Positions 5,271-6,199 of a stretch of 6,199 nt of DNA are shown in pieces. Below the pieces are notes generated by a model. It searched no databases and had not been told where the DNA came from. It saw only the letters and a program-made list of their open reading frames with translations. This DNA comes from Candidatus Aenigmatarchaeota archaeon. Its GTDB lineage: Archaea > Aenigmatarchaeota > Aenigmatarchaeia > QMZP01. The first letter of the stretch is position 1. Each line of letters opens with the position of its first letter. The stretch covers positions 1 through 6,199 of the forward strand of contig VGIZ01000043.1 of NCBI GenBank assembly GCA_016867675.1, read 5' to 3'. The position numbers and the translations under genes are program-made.

Positions 5271-5313
5271 GTTTCTGCCCAAAATTCAATAGGGAAATGG
5301 GAATGGTGGTCGC

Positions 5314-6006
5314 GTGATTAAGCGCATATGTGACATAGTTCTTCTTCAGGTTTCAGGCACTGACTCCAACATCTACATCATAGGCGACCACGCCGTTGAC
5401 TCGGGCACGGGGCTCAACTTCACGAGGATGTACCAGCTCCTGAAGGCCGCGCAGATTGACCCGAAGTCCATAAAGGTCGTCGTCAACACGCACACGCACT
5501 ATGATCACGTCGGCGGCAACGGCTACTTCCTGAATGCCAAGACAGCCATGCACGAAGCCGACGCGCCCGCGCTGGAGAATGCCGACGCCGAGATGTGCAT
5601 GGTTGACTACTTTGACGGCAAGCTCAAGCCGCGCAGCGTTGACGCCAAGCTAAAAGACGGCGACAGGCTGTCCATCGGAGGTTATAACTTCCAGGTACTG
5701 CACACGCCGGGCCACACACCTGGCTCCATCTGCCTGTATGACGCTTCCAAAAAGATTTTGATAAGCGGCGACATCATCTTCGCCGACGGTATAGGAAGGA
5801 TAGACGTGCCTGGCGGAGACCCTGATGCCATGCAGGTATCTTTGGACGCGCTGGCGAAGCTGAAGGTCGACAAAATACTTCCAGGCCACGGCGAGCCTGT
5901 CCAGTCAGGCGGCGGCGCAGTGATAGCAAAGCTTGCGAAGGCGGGCGTGAGCGTTCCTGACGAAGACAGCGAGGAAGAGGATGTTGACGACATAGTTCCG
6001 GTTTAA
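5314..6006 (+). CDS. Metallo-beta-lactamase fold hydrolase (glyoxalase II-like group)
   Basis: The product is 230 aa starting with GTG; the in-frame TAG at 5290-5292 limits any extension to seven codons without another start. All ligands of a binuclear metal site are present: THTHYDH (H60, H62, D64, H65), H134 in HTPGHTPGS, D153 in ISGD, and H192 in PGHGEP. The GRIDVPGGD segment (161-169) is shared with glyoxalase II, ETHE1 and related hydrolases. Such enzymes hydrolyse thioesters or act on sulfur or phosphate ester substrates in the cytoplasm; the substrate cannot be chosen from sequence. There is no signal peptide. The core ends near residue 212 and is followed by a highly acidic tail (DEDSEEEDVDD) of about 18 residues. 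The gene is divergent from the tRNA and followed by a hairpin run. Its GC-rich codon use matches the surface-protein and RNase HII genes and contrasts with the intron ORF. Confidence 0.93.
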   Translation: MIKRICDIVLLQVSGTDSNIYIIGDHAVDSGTGLNFTRMYQLLKAAQIDPKSIKVVVNTHTHYDHVGGNGYFLNAKTAMHEADAPALENADAEMCMVDYFDGKLKPRSVDAKLKDGDRLSIGGYNFQVLHTPGHTPGSICLYDASKKILISGDIIFADGIGRIDVPGGDPDAMQVSLDALAKLKVDKILPGHGEPVQSGGGAVIAKLAKAGVSVPDEDSEEEDVDDIVPV

Positions 6007-6043
6007 TAGCAAACCGCAATAATTTCCAAACTTTTCATAGGCG

Positions 6044-6147
6044 ATGCCACTGAGTTTCTTGAAACTCAGGCATGTCATGGCAGCAGCCATAGACATTTGC
6101 TAGTAGCGTATCTCAAAACAATGTTCAGATATTTTTGAGATACGCTA
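6044..6147. repeat. Run of three hairpins downstream of the metallo-hydrolase gene
   Basis: Hairpin 1 (6044-6073) is ATGC, two-base bulge CA, CTGAGTTTC, loop TT, GAAACTCAG, GCAT, giving 13 bp. Hairpin 2 (6072-6096) is ATGTC-ATGGC, loop AGCA, GCCAT, bulged A, GACAT, giving 10 bp. Hairpin 3 is a perfect 15-bp inverted repeat, 6104-6118 with 6133-6147, with a 14-base loop. A T-rich stretch follows (6152-6163). The run begins 37 bases after the stop codon and probably ends that transcript, but three tiled stems exceed what a terminator needs. No gene can be supported in 6007-6199. Confidence 0.7.
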
Positions 6148-6199
6148 TAACTATTTGTTTCTTAATGGCACGAAAATACAACCGCCATGGTTTTCTTCC

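Noticed and set aside
6125..6199. Start or end of a gene at the right edge (ATG at 6165 on plus, or a minus frame ending near 6152 or 6125)
   Set aside because: The stretches are 11-24 codons, lack recognisable motifs, and all three readings are equally possible. A minus-strand gene ending near 6152 would make the hairpin run lie between convergent genes, as at 2522-2750, but this cannot be supported.

Overview
The window is archaeal. The evidence is an archaeal-type initiator tRNA gene interrupted by introns, an archaeal RNase HII, TATA-box-like elements placed for leaderless or short-leader transcripts, and a large Asn-rich, sequon-rich surface protein with Ig-like repeats and a C-terminal membrane anchor. 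The divergent PRPP-synthetase-like protein and the style of the surface protein would fit a DPANN-type or other deeply branching lineage. That placement is inference; the sequence does not name a genus.

Layout from left to right. (1) Positions 2-2521 (+) hold the 3' part of a large gene for a secreted, membrane-anchored protein built of divergent Ig-like repeats. (2) Positions 2522-2750 lie between convergent genes and contain a tightly tiled run of hairpins. (3) Positions 2751-3461 (-) encode RNase HII. (4) Positions 3462-3541 form a compact divergent promoter region. (5) Positions 3542-4570 (+) encode a divergent ribose-phosphate pyrophosphokinase family protein, followed by a hairpin plus T-run terminator. 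(6) Positions 4617-5108 (-) form the centrepiece: a tRNA-iMet(CAU) gene that reads as a complete cloverleaf only after three non-canonically placed introns are removed, at the acceptor/D junction, in the D-loop and in the T-arm. The D-loop intron (about 353 nt) contains a 113-aa single-motif LAGLIDADG homing-endonuclease ORF that fills it almost end to end. (7) Positions 5109-5313 are intergenic, with promoters for the tRNA (-) and the next gene (+) and a tiny ORF behind a strong Shine-Dalgarno sequence. (8) Positions 5314-6006 (+) encode a metallo-beta-lactamase-fold hydrolase with all metal ligands present. (9) Positions 6007-6199 hold a second run of three hairpins, the last a perfect 15-bp inverted repeat.

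The genes do not form one operon: neighbouring transcription units alternate in strand. The most notable system is the selfish element inside the initiator tRNA. An AT-rich endonuclease ORF sits in an essential, highly conserved tRNA gene. Its ribosome-binding site is partly made of tRNA exon bases, and it is predicted to pair with the 3' end of the same intron, so intron folding and endonuclease translation may exclude each other. The two hairpin runs also share short flanking sequences and may belong to one dispersed family.
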